Shown: piece after piece, positions 56,913 to 64,000 of the stretch
Layout of the letters: each line of letters opens with the position of its first letter
Position numbering within the stretch: position 1 is the first letter of the stretch
NCBI GenBank assembly: GCA_937901335.1
Contig: CALCHC010000018.1
Location: forward strand, 1-64,000
Direction of reading: 5' to 3'
Source of the DNA: an uncultured Phascolarctobacterium sp.
GTDB lineage: Bacteria; Bacillota; Negativicutes; Acidaminococcales; Acidaminococcaceae
DNA: 64,000 bases
Made by a program: the position numbers and the translations under genes
Notes under the pieces: generated by a model
The model's input: only the letters and a program-made list of their open reading frames with translations
Database searches by the model: none
Told to the model about the DNA's origin: nothing

Positions 56913-56971
56913 AAATACTCCTTAAACCACACAAATACAAAGTTTTGCAAGGTATCTTAAAAACACATATA

Positions 56972-56997
56972 AGGGCTGCCTCTAAAGAGACAGCCCT
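56972..56997 (-). other. Intra-operon hairpin after the ugpB-like gene
   Basis: AGGGCTG-C-CTC pairs with GAG-A-CAGCCCT across a mismatch. It is not followed by a T run. Such hairpins protect or partially terminate the mRNA, so more binding protein than permease is made. Confidence 0.6.
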
Positions 56998-57007
56998 CAG
57001 CATGCAA

Positions 57008-58303
57008 TTACAACAATTCGTTAACCTTTTTAGCAGTTTCTTTCAAAGCTTCAGCAGCCGGTTTTTCACCACTCAAGATAACGTCGCGAACGTCGATAAG
57101 CATTTGTTCAGCTTGCAAACCATTAGCGCCAGGGAAGGAAGCCCATTTAACAACTTTCGGCATCAAGGACAATGCAACTTGAATGTTTTGATTTTCTTCA
57201 GCCATTTTTTTGAAGCCTTTCGGATCTTCAGCAATGCCTTTACGGGGCGGGAGGTAACCAGTACCGGTAGACCATTTAACGAGTGCTTCAGGAGATTGCA
57301 AGTATTTAATGAATTCAACAGCAGCTTTTTCTTTAGCAGCATCTTTGGAGAATACCATCAAGAAGTTACCGCCAGCAGCAACACGAACCGGTTTGCCTTC
57401 GAATTCAGGGAAGGATGCAACTTTAACGGGGAATTTAGCGGTTTTTTCGAAGTTAGCACGTTTACCGATGGTAGTGCAAACCATACCGAGTTTGCCGGAA
57501 AGGTAAGCTTGGAAGCCTTCTTCGTTGGTAGCATGCAAGCCGCTACCGTCTTTAACCATGTCAGCCATCAATTGGAATGCTTCTGCAGCTTCCGGGCTGT
57601 CAAAGCCAGCTTTAACTTTGCCGTCAACTTTTTTCAACATAACGCCACCATTGGATTCGATGATAGCTTGTTGTGCCCAGTTATCAGCGTATTCTTGCAT
57701 GAAGAAGCCCATGTTGCCGGTTTTTTCTTTAATAGTTTTAGCAGCAACTTTTACGTCAGCCCAAGTTTTCGGAGCTTCGGTCAAGCCAGCAGCTTTGAAG
57801 ATTTCGGGGTTGTAGTACAATACGGGAACGGAGAGGGAGTACGGCAAGCCAACTTGTTTGCCATCTTCAGTTTGAGCCAATTCCAATACGTTGGGCAAGA
57901 AGTTATCTTGCAAGAATTTGGGGTCGCCAGCTTTAGCGAAAGCGTCATTCAAGTTTACGGATTGGAAGTTTTCAGCAGCATAGTTCAGGTAGGAGTAACC
58001 CATTTGAACTACGTCCGGGTTTTTACCGGAAGCGATAGCTGCTTGCAAGTTTTGGGTCAAACCTTTGTACATATCGGGGTTGTATTTTTCAACAACTTCG
58101 ATGCCAGGGTTTTTAGCGTTAAAGTCTTTTACCAATTCTTTAACGGTAGCACCGCCGAAGCTTTCAGCAGCAACGTGCCAGTATTCGATTTGTACTTTTT
58201 TGCCAGCGTCAGCTTTCTTTTTGTCGCCGCCACCGCAACCAACAATTGCACCGGTAGCCAACAAAGAAATCATTGCAGCTGCCATAACTTTTTTCAAATT
58301 CAT
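57008..58303 (-). CDS. ugpB: Ugp-like extracellular solute-binding lipoprotein
   Basis: This 431-residue SBP_bac_1 protein has a lipoprotein signal (GAIVGC). Its mature start EYWHVAAESFGGATVKEL and the late GTGYLPPRKG resemble UgpB (glycerol-3-phosphate). The ligand is not certain. SD AAGGAGG precedes the start. Confidence 0.87.
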   Translation of the reverse strand: MNLKKVMAAAMISLLATGAIVGCGGGDKKKADAGKKVQIEYWHVAAESFGGATVKELVKDFNAKNPGIEVVEKYNPDMYKGLTQNLQAAIASGKNPDVVQMGYSYLNYAAENFQSVNLNDAFAKAGDPKFLQDNFLPNVLELAQTEDGKQVGLPYSLSVPVLYYNPEIFKAAGLTEAPKTWADVKVAAKTIKEKTGNMGFFMQEYADNWAQQAIIESNGGVMLKKVDGKVKAGFDSPEAAEAFQLMADMVKDGSGLHATNEEGFQAYLSGKLGMVCTTIGKRANFEKTAKFPVKVASFPEFEGKPVRVAAGGNFLMVFSKDAAKEKAAVEFIKYLQSPEALVKWSTGTGYLPPRKGIAEDPKGFKKMAEENQNIQVALSLMPKVVKWASFPGANGLQAEQMLIDVRDVILSGEKPAAEALKETAKKVNELL

Positions 58304-58361
58304 GAGTTATTCCTCCTTGTTTTAAAACAAATAATAATTTCGTAAAAAATAAGCTACCCTT

Positions 58362-58391
58362 ATTTTAATGGGACAACGGGAGCCCTGTCAA
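58362..58391 (-). promoter_or_regulatory. Promoter of the ugp-like operon
   Basis: TTGACA (complement of 58386-58391), 18 nt, TAAAAT (complement of 58362-58367). A GC-rich imperfect palindrome (58372-58389) fills the spacer and could be an operator. Confidence 0.7.
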
Positions 58392-58511
58392 GAAAAAGCG
58401 TCAATTCTGTAACAATTTTATGAAAAACATTGCAAAAACAAAAGGGACTTGTAAATCCACCCGCGGTCATTTTTTGTCCCATAAAGTTTTTCAACAACAC
58501 TTTTCTAGAAA

Positions 58512-58520
58512 TGATATAAT
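58512..58520 (+). promoter_or_regulatory. Asparaginase gene promoter
   Basis: An extended -10, TG-A-TATAAT. No clear -35 is seen. Confidence 0.5.
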
Positions 58521-58563
58521 ATTTTTGATTTGGAAATAGCTCTTAAATTTGGAGGACTTGCTT

Positions 58564-59496
58564 ATGAAAAAAATCTTAATGCTTGGAACTGGCGGAACTA
58601 TTGCCAGTGTTCCTTCTGAAGACGGACTTGTGCCTGCTCTCGACGGCAAGACCATGGTGGCACTGGTTCCTGAACTTGAAGGCCTGTGCCACATAGATTA
58701 CAAGCAGCTCTTAAATCTTGACAGCAGTAATATTGCCCCTACACACTGGAAAATTATCGCTAATGCTCTTGCAAATAACTACGATGCTTATGATGGCTTT
58801 GTAATCACCCATGGTACTGATACCATGGCATATTCTGCAGCAGCTTTAAGCCAAATGGTAAGTGGTTGCAAAAAGCCTGTTGTCTTTACCGGCGCACAAC
58901 TTCCCATCGGGGCAGAAGGCACTGACGCCAAAAACAATGTTTACCACGCATACTTAACAGCAACCAGTGACGTTCAAGGTGTTAGTCTTGCTTTTGGTAA
59001 ATTTGTCATCAACGGTTTGTGTGCTAAAAAAATGTGCAGTGAAAATTTCGACGGGTTCCACAGCATTAACCGCAAACCTATGGCAACTATCGATAACCAT
59101 AACTTCAATTGGAACTCTTATGTTGGTGCTGGCACTGAAGGTGAAACTTTCTCCGTTAATACTAAGTTAGAAGAAAAAGTTGCGGTAGTAAAACTCACTC
59201 CCGGACTCTCCCCTGATATTTTAGACTTCTATCTTGAACGCGGGTACAAAGGTGTAATTTTAGAAAGCTTCGGCGCGGGCGGAGTACCTAACGACGAAAA
59301 CAACTGGTTGCCTGCCGTTGAAAATCTTATAAAAAATGGCGTGCGCGTAGTTTGTGCAACCCAATGCACCTATGATGGTGTAAATCTTTCTGTTTATCCC
59401 ATTGGCACCCTTGCTAAAAAACTCGGTGCTGAATCCGCAGGAACACTTACAATTGAAGCAAGCCTTTCCAAATTAATGATAGAATTAGCAAAATAA
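58564..59496 (+). CDS. ansA: L-asparaginase, type I-like (cytoplasmic)
   Basis: This 310-residue enzyme hydrolyses asparagine. The two catalytic threonine motifs GTGGTIAS and HGTDTMAYSA are visible. There is no signal peptide, so it is cytoplasmic. A TTG at 58549 overlaps the SD GGAGG; the start is the ATG at 58564. It is monocistronic, near a second amino-acid importer. Confidence 0.93.
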   Translation: MKKILMLGTGGTIASVPSEDGLVPALDGKTMVALVPELEGLCHIDYKQLLNLDSSNIAPTHWKIIANALANNYDAYDGFVITHGTDTMAYSAAALSQMVSGCKKPVVFTGAQLPIGAEGTDAKNNVYHAYLTATSDVQGVSLAFGKFVINGLCAKKMCSENFDGFHSINRKPMATIDNHNFNWNSYVGAGTEGETFSVNTKLEEKVAVVKLTPGLSPDILDFYLERGYKGVILESFGAGGVPNDENNWLPAVENLIKNGVRVVCATQCTYDGVNLSVYPIGTLAKKLGAESAGTLTIEASLSKLMIELAK

Positions 59497-59512
59497 AATA
59501 CAACATAAACAA

Positions 59513-59546
59513 AAATAAAGTGTCTGCACTAGCAGACACTTTATTT
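59513..59546. terminator. Bidirectional terminator
   Basis: A 15-bp perfect stem (AAATAAAGTGTCTGC with its complement), loop ACTA, with T-rich flanks, between convergent genes. Confidence 0.9.
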
Positions 59547-59547
59547 T

Positions 59548-60135
59548 TTATAACTCTTTATTAACTTCTTCTAACACTTTTTTTACAGTACCCGCTTCCA
59601 CCTCTGCAAACGGAACTAACGCCAACGGAGCATTCTCTTTTTCCCCTATAGCCTTTGCCATCCACACCACATCAAGCCATCTGTCGTGCTTAAAGCCTGC
59701 TTTAGGGAAAGTGCCAATAAATTCATAACCCATGGAGCGATGCATTTCGATACTGTGCACATTGTCACCTGTGATGCAAGAATAAAGATTCTTAATATTT
59801 TGCAGTGCTAACAATTTTTCCAATGCATCATACAAAACTACACCTAATCCTTTGCCCTGCACTTTAGGAGCGAGATAAATGGTTACTTCCACATCCCAGC
59901 TATATGCAACACGCTCCAAGTAGCGATGCGCGTAGGCATAACCTACGATTTCACCGTCCTCTTCCAAAACGATGTAAGGATATTCCGCAGAAATGCCTGC
60001 TATTCTTTGTGCGAACTCTTCTACAGAAGGCACAACATATTCAAAAGAAATGCAGGTATCAGTAATGAACGGTGCATAAACTTTTAAGATTTGTTCCGCA
60101 TCGCTTAACTGCACTTGTCTAATTTTATAATTCAT
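59548..60135 (-). CDS. GNAT N-acetyltransferase (phosphinothricin/methionine-sulfone type)
   Basis: This 195-residue GNAT enzyme has the acetyl-CoA motif (APKVQGKGLGVVLYDALEKLL) and the family's SFEYVVPSVEEF and HRSMGYEFIGTF. The likely substrate is an amino-acid analogue. Two ATGs follow GAGGGG; the one at 60135 has better spacing. It lies 25 nt after the DUF4127 gene. Confidence 0.88.
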   Translation of the reverse strand: MNYKIRQVQLSDAEQILKVYAPFITDTCISFEYVVPSVEEFAQRIAGISAEYPYIVLEEDGEIVGYAYAHRYLERVAYSWDVEVTIYLAPKVQGKGLGVVLYDALEKLLALQNIKNLYSCITGDNVHSIEMHRSMGYEFIGTFPKAGFKHDRWLDVVWMAKAIGEKENAPLALVPFAEVEAGTVKKVLEEVNKEL

Positions 60136-60160
60136 CATAATCCCCTCATTCTTAAATTGC

Positions 60161-61720
60161 TTACTGCACTTTTTCAACATTTACTTCAAACATTCTACGC
60201 CAAGGCAGAGTGAATTTATAATCGTCCACTACTCCCCCAAGCATAGGCTTTGCAACAGAACGCATAGAATTCGTAATACTTTCTTCAACAACGGTGAGCT
60301 GCTCGTCAGCAAAACCGCTATTCTTCCAACGCTTAGGCCATATCAAATTACGATACACATCCATACGCACGTTGGATTGATAAGCCCAATCGTCCAAATA
60401 GCGTACAGCTAAAAGTTCTCGCCTGCTTTCTTCAGTAAAGTGCTTACTCAACAAACCTTGAGCAAGTGCGTAACCAATGGTGTTACCAGCAGTGTTCCAA
60501 CCGCCGTAAGCAGCAAGTTTATACTCTAAACCATTGGCAAACATATTACTTACCAAAGAGTTATCCGCACCATTACCATACTTCACGTCCGCAACAGCAA
60601 CAGCTTTACCATTATTGATTACAGCTTCAACAAGTTTGGTAAATTTTTCTACTTCAGGCTCAACAAGGTAATTATTTTCTAAAGAGCTTGCTTCTAAAGT
60701 CACACCATCTTTTGGCGTATTAATGGCAAGCACTAAATCTGCACGCTTATGTCTCCAAATGGGTACACCACCTGCTGCGTAAATATGCTGTCTTGCACTT
60801 TGGGCTACCGTATTATCCTCATAAGCAGGGACTGTCGCACCGCCTTTACCAGGAGCATACACCACTTGTACCAAAGGAATTTCATATTGTAATTTAGTAG
60901 ATGCGCGATTTAAAAGAAGCAAACCTAATTGGTCAGCACCTGCAAAAAAGCGAATACGGTCTTTTGGCAGTTCATTTACTAGAATCTCTAAATCTCTCGC
61001 TTCTCGATGAGCCTGGCTAAATTCCGCAGTATCGTCCCTACCAACAAGTAGATAATCAAAATCGCCACTTTCCACACCGTGCAGAAGCAATTCCGTAGCT
61101 TTAATATTGTTTTCTCTACGAGTGTACATATCCGCTAAAATTTCCTGGGGAATATTTTGGCGCAACTTTTTCAGCTCACGCATTTCCCGACTACCAATTT
61201 CTCTAGCTTCTCGTTTATCTTCCAACTCACCTAAGCGAAAGATTTTGCTTCCCCACTCTTTATAATAAGCAGGTTCTACAGGAGCAGAACTCATCTTAGG
61301 AGAACGCATAATAGTCGTAAATACATAGACTAGTTGATTTCGGAAATCTTTCTTCAATTCCACAAGTCTATCCGCACGAGCACGCAATACATCTAACGGA
61401 ATAAAATGCGTACGCGAATCTACAAGTCCACCGTAAATGAGTGCGTCAGAAGAAACCACCATAGCTAAAGATTCATCAGCATTATCCATCAACCAAGCAT
61501 AGAGGGCATCTGGGTTACCTCCTTTTTCTGCACCGGCAATGTATCCCAAAGGAGGAGTCTTTACTTCCCAACCTGCTGCTTCCATAGTTTTCACAGCGTA
61601 GGACAAACAAACAGGTCTATCATCCAAAGGCACATACAAAAGAGTTCCTTTAGGTGCTGCCAAAACTACTTGGCTACAAATTAACATTATTACAAATAAA
61701 ATTGCTCGTAAAGTTTTCAT
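60161..61720 (-). CDS. DUF4127-family secreted protein
   Basis: This 519-residue protein has a signal peptide (about 1-20) and then the DUF4127 start GTLLYVPLDDRPVCLSYAVKTMEAAGW. The function is not known. The start is the ATG at 61720, giving the clean signal peptide; the SD is weak. It follows a strong terminator and no promoter is obvious. Confidence 0.82.
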   Translation of the reverse strand: MKTLRAILFVIMLICSQVVLAAPKGTLLYVPLDDRPVCLSYAVKTMEAAGWEVKTPPLGYIAGAEKGGNPDALYAWLMDNADESLAMVVSSDALIYGGLVDSRTHFIPLDVLRARADRLVELKKDFRNQLVYVFTTIMRSPKMSSAPVEPAYYKEWGSKIFRLGELEDKREAREIGSREMRELKKLRQNIPQEILADMYTRRENNIKATELLLHGVESGDFDYLLVGRDDTAEFSQAHREARDLEILVNELPKDRIRFFAGADQLGLLLLNRASTKLQYEIPLVQVVYAPGKGGATVPAYEDNTVAQSARQHIYAAGGVPIWRHKRADLVLAINTPKDGVTLEASSLENNYLVEPEVEKFTKLVEAVINNGKAVAVADVKYGNGADNSLVSNMFANGLEYKLAAYGGWNTAGNTIGYALAQGLLSKHFTEESRRELLAVRYLDDWAYQSNVRMDVYRNLIWPKRWKNSGFADEQLTVVEESITNSMRSVAKPMLGGVVDDYKFTLPWRRMFEVNVEKVQ

Positions 61721-61763
61721 AACATCAACTCTTTTCCAATTGAGCAAATTCTTTTTAAACAAG

Positions 61764-61801
61764 AAAAGCTCTAACTGTAGAATTCTACAATTAGAGCTTT
61801 T
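61764..61801 (-). terminator. Terminator of the second amino-acid transporter operon
   Basis: A near-perfect 38-bp palindrome: AAAAGCTCTAA-C-TGTAG with its complement and a short central AATT, with one mismatch. Confidence 0.88.
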
Positions 61802-61814
61802 TATCCTGCAAATT

Positions 61815-62564
61815 TTAGCTATGTTGGAAACGACCCAAGAATTCCTTGGTTCTGGGGTTCTTCGGATTTTTAAACAATACTTCCGGAGCATCGTCTTCAG
61901 CAATAACGCCTTGGTCGATAAAGATTACACGGTTAGAAACGTCACGAGCAAAAGCCATTTCGTGAGTTACGATAACCATAGTAAAACCGGATTCAGCCAA
62001 GTCGCGAATAACACGCAATACTTCGCCTACCATTTCCGGGTCAAGTGCAGAAGTAGGTTCATCCATTAAAAGAACTTCCGGTTCCAATGCCAAAGCACGA
62101 GCAATGGCAACACGTTGTTTTTGACCACCAGAAAGTTGGTGGGGTTTAGCATTAACATAACTGTCCATGCCAACGTGTTTCAAATATTTAAGAGCAGTTT
62201 CTTTTGCTTCTTCCTTAGATTTACCTAAAACTTTAATTTGGCCAACAGTGCAGTTTTCCAAAACAGTCATATTGTTGAACAAGTTAAAGGATTGGAACAC
62301 CATACCAACTTTGGTACGGAATTGAGTGAGCTTTTTGAAATGCTTCATTACAGATTCGCCACGATAGCAGATATCGCCACCAGTGGGATGTTCCAAATAG
62401 TTTACGCAACGAATGAGGGTAGATTTACCGCTACCGGAAGGGCCAATAACGCAAACTACATCGCCACGATAAATATCAAAGCTAATACCTTTTAAAATTT
62501 CACGTTCGCCGAATGCCTTTTTCAGATCATGGACGGACACTAAAAGTTCTCTATCTTCAGCCAT
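61815..62564 (-). CDS. glnQ: Second amino-acid ABC transporter, ATP-binding protein
   Basis: This 249-residue ATPase has Walker [10 protein letters not shown], signature [15 protein letters not shown] and Walker [15 protein letters not shown]. It shares one base with the permease gene. It is a separate system from the one at 43.7-46.8 kb. Confidence 0.93.
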   Translation of the reverse strand: MAEDRELLVSVHDLKKAFGEREILKGISFDIYRGDVVCVIGPSGSGKSTLIRCVNYLEHPTGGDICYRGESVMKHFKKLTQFRTKVGMVFQSFNLFNNMTVLENCTVGQIKVLGKSKEEAKETALKYLKHVGMDSYVNAKPHQLSGGQKQRVAIARALALEPEVLLMDEPTSALDPEMVGEVLRVIRDLAESGFTMVIVTHEMAFARDVSNRVIFIDQGVIAEDDAPEVLFKNPKNPRTKEFLGRFQHS

Positions 62565-63361
62565 TAGTCAAAACGTCCTTTCTGTTTCTTAGTGGGCAGG
62601 GGCACGTGACCACAGGGGTCAGCCATAGGATCATAGTTAACCAATTGATAGTCTTTGGGACCATCCATTTTGCTTTCAACCCAACGGAGCAATCTGGACG
62701 CAGTAAAGGTCATAATGAAGTAGATTACGCAAGTCAGGAAGAAGATTTCGAAGTATTTGTAGTAAACACCCGCAGCAGATTTGGACGCAAAGTACAATTC
62801 AGTCACGGAAATTACGTTCAATACGGAAGTATCTTTAATATTGATGATAAGGTTGTTACCTAATTGAGGCATTACGTTACGCAATGCTTGGGGCAGAATT
62901 ACGTTGTACATAATTTGGAAGTGGTCCATACCGATAGCGATAGCTGCTTCCTTTTGACCAGGGTCAACAGATTCAATACCACCACGAACAGTTTCTGCCA
63001 TATATGCACCAGTGTTGATGGATACAACGAAGAAACCTGCAAACATAGGAGACATATCAATATTAAATACGCTCATTGCACCATAGTAAACAACCATGGC
63101 TTGTACAATCATCGGAGTACCACGGAAAATTTCAACATAAGCGTCAAGCAAACGTTGCAATGCTTTGATAGCAGCTTTTTTAGCAGCACTATCGTTATCT
63201 TCCATGGGGATAGTTTGAATAATACCTACTACTAAACCAATAAGGCAACCAAGAATGGTACCTACAACTGCAAGCAGTAAGGTTACGCCGGCACCTGTCA
63301 GTAAAACAGAACCATATTCTTCCATTAAGAAGAATACCCAGCCAAAGAATGTTGTTGGCAT
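62564..63361 (-). CDS. glnP: Second amino-acid ABC transporter, permease
   Basis: This 265-residue HisM-type permease has an EAA loop ([26 protein letters not shown]) and about five membrane segments, with a polar C-terminal extension. Confidence 0.92.
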   Translation of the reverse strand: MPTTFFGWVFFLMEEYGSVLLTGAGVTLLLAVVGTILGCLIGLVVGIIQTIPMEDNDSAAKKAAIKALQRLLDAYVEIFRGTPMIVQAMVVYYGAMSVFNIDMSPMFAGFFVVSINTGAYMAETVRGGIESVDPGQKEAAIAIGMDHFQIMYNVILPQALRNVMPQLGNNLIINIKDTSVLNVISVTELYFASKSAAGVYYKYFEIFFLTCVIYFIMTFTASRLLRWVESKMDGPKDYQLVNYDPMADPCGHVPLPTKKQKGRFD

Positions 63362-63440
63362 CTTAAATGCTCCTTACTTTTAGTTACTTAATTATAATAG
63401 GAAAAAAGGGCGGCTGATTGCCGCCCTAATTGACGTTAAA

Positions 63441-64000
63441 TTATTGAGCCAAAGGTTGTTTTTTGATAGCTTCTGCCATGATTTTGTCATGGTCAGCTTT
63501 AGTCATGCCGCCGAGAACTTTGTTCATAGCGTCAACCAATTCTTTGTTACCTTTTTTAACTGCGATACCGATTTCAACATCTTCCGGAGAAGTTTGGAAA
63601 CCTTTACCTTCAGCGAAGGTGAGCATGGTCAATTCGGGGTTAGCGAATTCAGCTGCTCTTGCAGTCGGGATATCGGTTACGATGAGGTTAGCTTTGCCAG
63701 ATTTCAAAGCAACGATCATACCAGGAACGTTGTCGATAGCAGGCAATTTTTTAACTTCGGGAACTTGGTCGATTTGGTCGTACCAAATAGTGTTGATTTG
63801 AGAAGTAGCAGTAGCACCTTTCAATTCAGCAACAGATTTAGCTTCTGCTTGCGGAGTGCCTTTTTTAACGAGAGCAACTACGTCAGCATAGTAGTACGGC
63901 AAAGTGAAATCAACGGTTTCTTTACGTTTAGCAGTGATGGACATACCAGCGATAGCAGCATCGATTTTACCGGATACTACTGCAGGAGGAAGACCATCCC
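63441..64000 (-). CDS. Second amino-acid ABC transporter, binding protein (cut by window edge)
   Basis: The C-terminal 185 or so residues of an SBP_bac_3 binding protein read from the window edge: DGLPPAVVSGKIDAAIAG, then MSITAKRKETVDFT. The frame stays open to base 64000, so the signal peptide is outside. It pairs with the downstream permease and ATPase. Confidence 0.9.
   Translation of the reverse strand, partial: DGLPPAVVSGKIDAAIAGMSITAKRKETVDFTLPYYYADVVALVKKGTPQAEAKSVAELKGATATSQINTIWYDQIDQVPEVKKLPAIDNVPGMIVALKSGKANLIVTDIPTARAAEFANPELTMLTFAEGKGFQTSPEDVEIGIAVKKGNKELVDAMNKVLGGMTKADHDKIMAEAIKKQPLAQ

Noticed and set aside
56945..58345. Long open frame on the plus strand opposite the ugpB-like gene
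   Set aside because: It is an antisense shadow produced by the codon bias of the real gene.
1..64000. CRISPR arrays, transposases, prophage or integrase genes
   Set aside because: No regularly spaced repeats and no recognisable mobile-element proteins were seen.

Overview
The window is a 64 kb, AT-leaning, gene-dense bacterial chromosome segment. The gene set suggests a strictly anaerobic, diderm Firmicute of the Negativicutes type (Acidaminococcaceae/Phascolarctobacterium-like). The reasons are an anaerobic ribonucleotide reductase, a desulfoferrodoxin, a Prp/L27 pair with an N-terminal L27 extension, T-box control, a CtsR repressor, strong Shine-Dalgarno sites, and a csaB-DUF5693 pair. The taxon is an inference. 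I see no phage, IS transposase, CRISPR array or resistance island; most genes are housekeeping or nutrient uptake.

Layout. 0-7.3 kb: ctsR (cut by the window edge), the nrdDG operon with NrdR-like boxes, an EamA exporter, a membrane rhodanese, an unusual SGNH hydrolase-methyltransferase fusion, and an iron alcohol dehydrogenase. 7.3-20.8 kb: a long minus-strand cluster. At its head are three small membrane-protein genes, then maf, radC, mreBCD, PBP2 and rodA (cell-elongation machinery), two radical-SAM-linked genes, RNase G, and rplU-prp-rpmA behind its own promoter and leader. 20.8-24.7 kb: proline synthesis (proB, proA) and obgE, separated by a long inverted repeat. 25-29.4 kb: a leucine T-box followed by leuCDB and the branched-chain amino-acid exporter azlCD. 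29.5-31.7 kb: a CCA-adding-type enzyme and a C39-like protein. 31.8-43.5 kb: envelope and secretion genes (Spx/ArsC-like protein, ctpA, EnvC-like protein, ftsX, ftsE, csaB, DUF5693), then prfB, secA and hpf. 43.7-47.2 kb: a polar amino-acid ABC transporter with two tandem near-identical binding proteins, preceded by a candidate structured RNA. 47.3-53.3 kb: an HD-GYP protein, three tRNAs (Asn, Glu, Val), YhcH, an ABC-F protein, desulfoferrodoxin, a uracil-DNA glycosylase and a lipase. 53.4-58.3 kb: a Ugp-like ABC operon ending in a TIM-barrel isomerase. 58.5-64 kb: asparaginase, a GNAT acetyltransferase, a DUF4127 protein, and a second amino-acid ABC transporter running off the window.

How the genes fit together. 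Amino-acid supply dominates: Leu and Pro synthesis, BCAA export, two Gln/Asp-type importers and asparaginase. Envelope growth and division is the second theme: MreBCD-PBP2-RodA for elongation, FtsEX with an EnvC-like activator and CtpA for division-site hydrolysis, and CsaB/DUF5693 for the cell surface.

The least ordinary signals are the SGNH-MGMT fusion, the ~230-nt structured RNA candidate at 46956-47184, two long hairpin repeats (23271-23438 and 25273-25392), a prfB that has lost its programmed frameshift, a hairpin that covers the hpf ribosome-binding site, and a pair of divergent promoters whose -35 boxes overlap. I found no clear-cut entirely new multi-gene system.
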